Shown: piece after piece, positions 32,338-32,651 of the stretch
Layout: each line of letters starts with the position of its first letter
How positions within the stretch are numbered: the first letter of the stretch is position 1
Source of the DNA: Paenalcaligenes sp035302345
GTDB taxonomy: Bacteria > Pseudomonadota > Gammaproteobacteria > Burkholderiales > Burkholderiaceae_B
Assembly: GCA_035302345.1 (NCBI GenBank)
Contig: DATGSS010000035.1
Span: 1 to 32,651 of the forward strand
Length of the DNA: 32,651 nt
Reading direction: 5' to 3'
Notes under the pieces: generated by a model
What the model saw: only the letters and a program-made list of their open reading frames with translations
Told to the model about the DNA's origin: nothing
Databases searched by the model: none
Made by a program: the position numbers and the translations under genes

Positions 32338-32405
32338 GTGTGCCTAACGGTAGTCGATGAATGCACAAAATAAACCTCGCCTATATAGGTAGTAGATCAG
32401 TGCTC
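32326..32405 (+). repeat. Three degenerate copies of an 18-base unit
   Basis: GGTAGTCGGTGAGTGTGC (32326-32343), GGTAGTCGATGAATGCAC (32349-32366) and GGTAGTAGATCAGTGCTC (32388-32405). Copy 1 against copy 2 and copy 2 against copy 3 each agree at about 14 of 18 positions; copies 1 and 2 differ only by transitions. The first copy overlaps the last codons of the MsrA-like gene. Confidence 0.55.
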
Positions 32406-32473
32406 AAGACTACGCCTACTTATAAGCGGTAGGTAATAGGGCAACAGATTTCAGCCCTGTTTAACGACAGGTC

Positions 32474-32502
32474 TTGCAAAATTATTTTTAAAGGGTTAGT
32501 AT
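32474..32502 (+). promoter_or_regulatory. Promoter-like pair in the terminal intergenic region
   Basis: TTGCAA (32474-32479), 17 bases, TAGTAT (32497-32502). No coding start follows within the window, so it would drive a long leader or a small RNA. Confidence 0.4.
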
Positions 32503-32559
32503 TATATTCCCTTCGGATTTGGGGGTAGCCAAACAGAGCTTTTTAGGGCTCGGCACCAA

Positions 32560-32625
32560 AAGATGACTCGTTAAGATGATTCGGTGTTTTGGCAACAGAC
32601 ATCATTTGTTTTTTAGCATCATTTG
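32560..32625 (+). repeat. Paired short direct repeats near the window end
   Basis: AAGATGACTCG and AAGATGATTCG (32560-32570, 32573-32583) repeat with a 13-base period. CATCATTTG occurs twice (32600-32608, 32617-32625). The first pair and the second pair share an ATGAT/ATCAT core in opposite orientation. CCAAAA (32556-32561) and TTTTGG (32587-32592) could close a hairpin around the first pair. Confidence 0.5.
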
Positions 32626-32651
32626 CATAAACACTTGACAGTCTCACAAAT

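Larger units (their letters stand above)
32338..32651 (+). other. Non-coding tail of the window (314 bases)
   Basis: No credible gene on either strand. It contains the degenerate 18-base repeats at its start, a promoter-like pair at 32474-32502, then about 130 bases with nested short repeats and a possible hairpin, and a TTGACA at 32635-32640 whose -10 box would fall outside the window. It looks like a promoter and leader region of a gene beyond the edge, or an unannotated small RNA. Confidence 0.5.

Noticed and set aside
32505..32600. Manganese (yybP-ykoY) riboswitch, suggested by GGGGGTAGCC
   Set aside because: The consensus GGGGAGUAG loop is not matched and the partner loop and closing stem are missing.
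1..32651. CRISPR arrays, tRNA or rRNA genes, insertion sequences, integrases, prophage genes
   Set aside because: Read for on both strands; no regularly spaced repeats, cloverleaf-like genes, transposases or terminal inverted repeats were seen.

Overview
The window reads as a dense stretch of core chromosome from a betaproteobacterium, most likely in the Burkholderiales/Alcaligenaceae neighbourhood. This is inferred from the gene set and order: fdx-coaD-rsmD next to ftsY, rib-nusB-thiL-pgpA-pncC, proS-ybgC-tolQRAB-pal-cpoB, and zapA-6S RNA. It also fits the OxyR-type ahpC promoter and the HrcA/CIRCE control of groESL. No sequence search could be run, so the genus is left open. There is no sign of a prophage, insertion sequence, CRISPR array, tRNA or rRNA.

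Layout. 1-2.0 kb: a lone MOSC N-terminal barrel protein, then fdx, coaD and rsmD on the minus strand. 2.1-7.9 kb, plus strand: ftsY; the riboflavin genes ribBA (GTP cyclohydrolase half degenerate) and ribH; nusB overlapping ribH; then thiL, pgpA and pncC. 7.9-11.25 kb, minus strand: pyrF, dgkA, groEL and groES, with a perfect CIRCE operator over the groES promoter. 11.5-15.3 kb, plus strand: ackA, then the peroxide-defence pair ahpC-ahpF behind an OxyR-like site and a good sigma-70 promoter. 15.4-20.1 kb: a class I glutamine amidotransferase (-), a LeuE/LysE-type exporter with meso-diaminopimelate dehydrogenase (+), a MATE exporter (-) and a periplasmic copper chaperone (+). 20.2-27.2 kb, minus strand: the Tol-Pal envelope system preceded by proS. 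27.25-32.65 kb: rppH (+), a beta-hydroxyacid dehydrogenase (-), a coiled-coil gene with zapA and 6S RNA (+), a SIMPL-domain secreted protein (+) overlapping lgt (-) tail to tail, and an MsrA-like gene (+) with its catalytic cysteine changed to serine.

How the genes work together. TolQRA-TolB-Pal-CpoB, Lgt (which lipidates Pal) and ZapA all serve envelope constriction and lipoprotein biogenesis. AhpC/AhpF and GroES/GroEL are stress modules with recognisable operators. RibBA/RibH/NusB/ThiL form a cofactor and transcription-factor cluster common in proteobacteria.

Most of the window is ordinary housekeeping. The least ordinary items are the serine-for-cysteine MsrA homologue and the repeat-rich non-coding tail after it, the free-standing MOSC_N protein, the Ddh-exporter pair behind a perfect inverted repeat, and several unexplained dyads in promoter regions. 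I did not find a clear undescribed multi-gene system.
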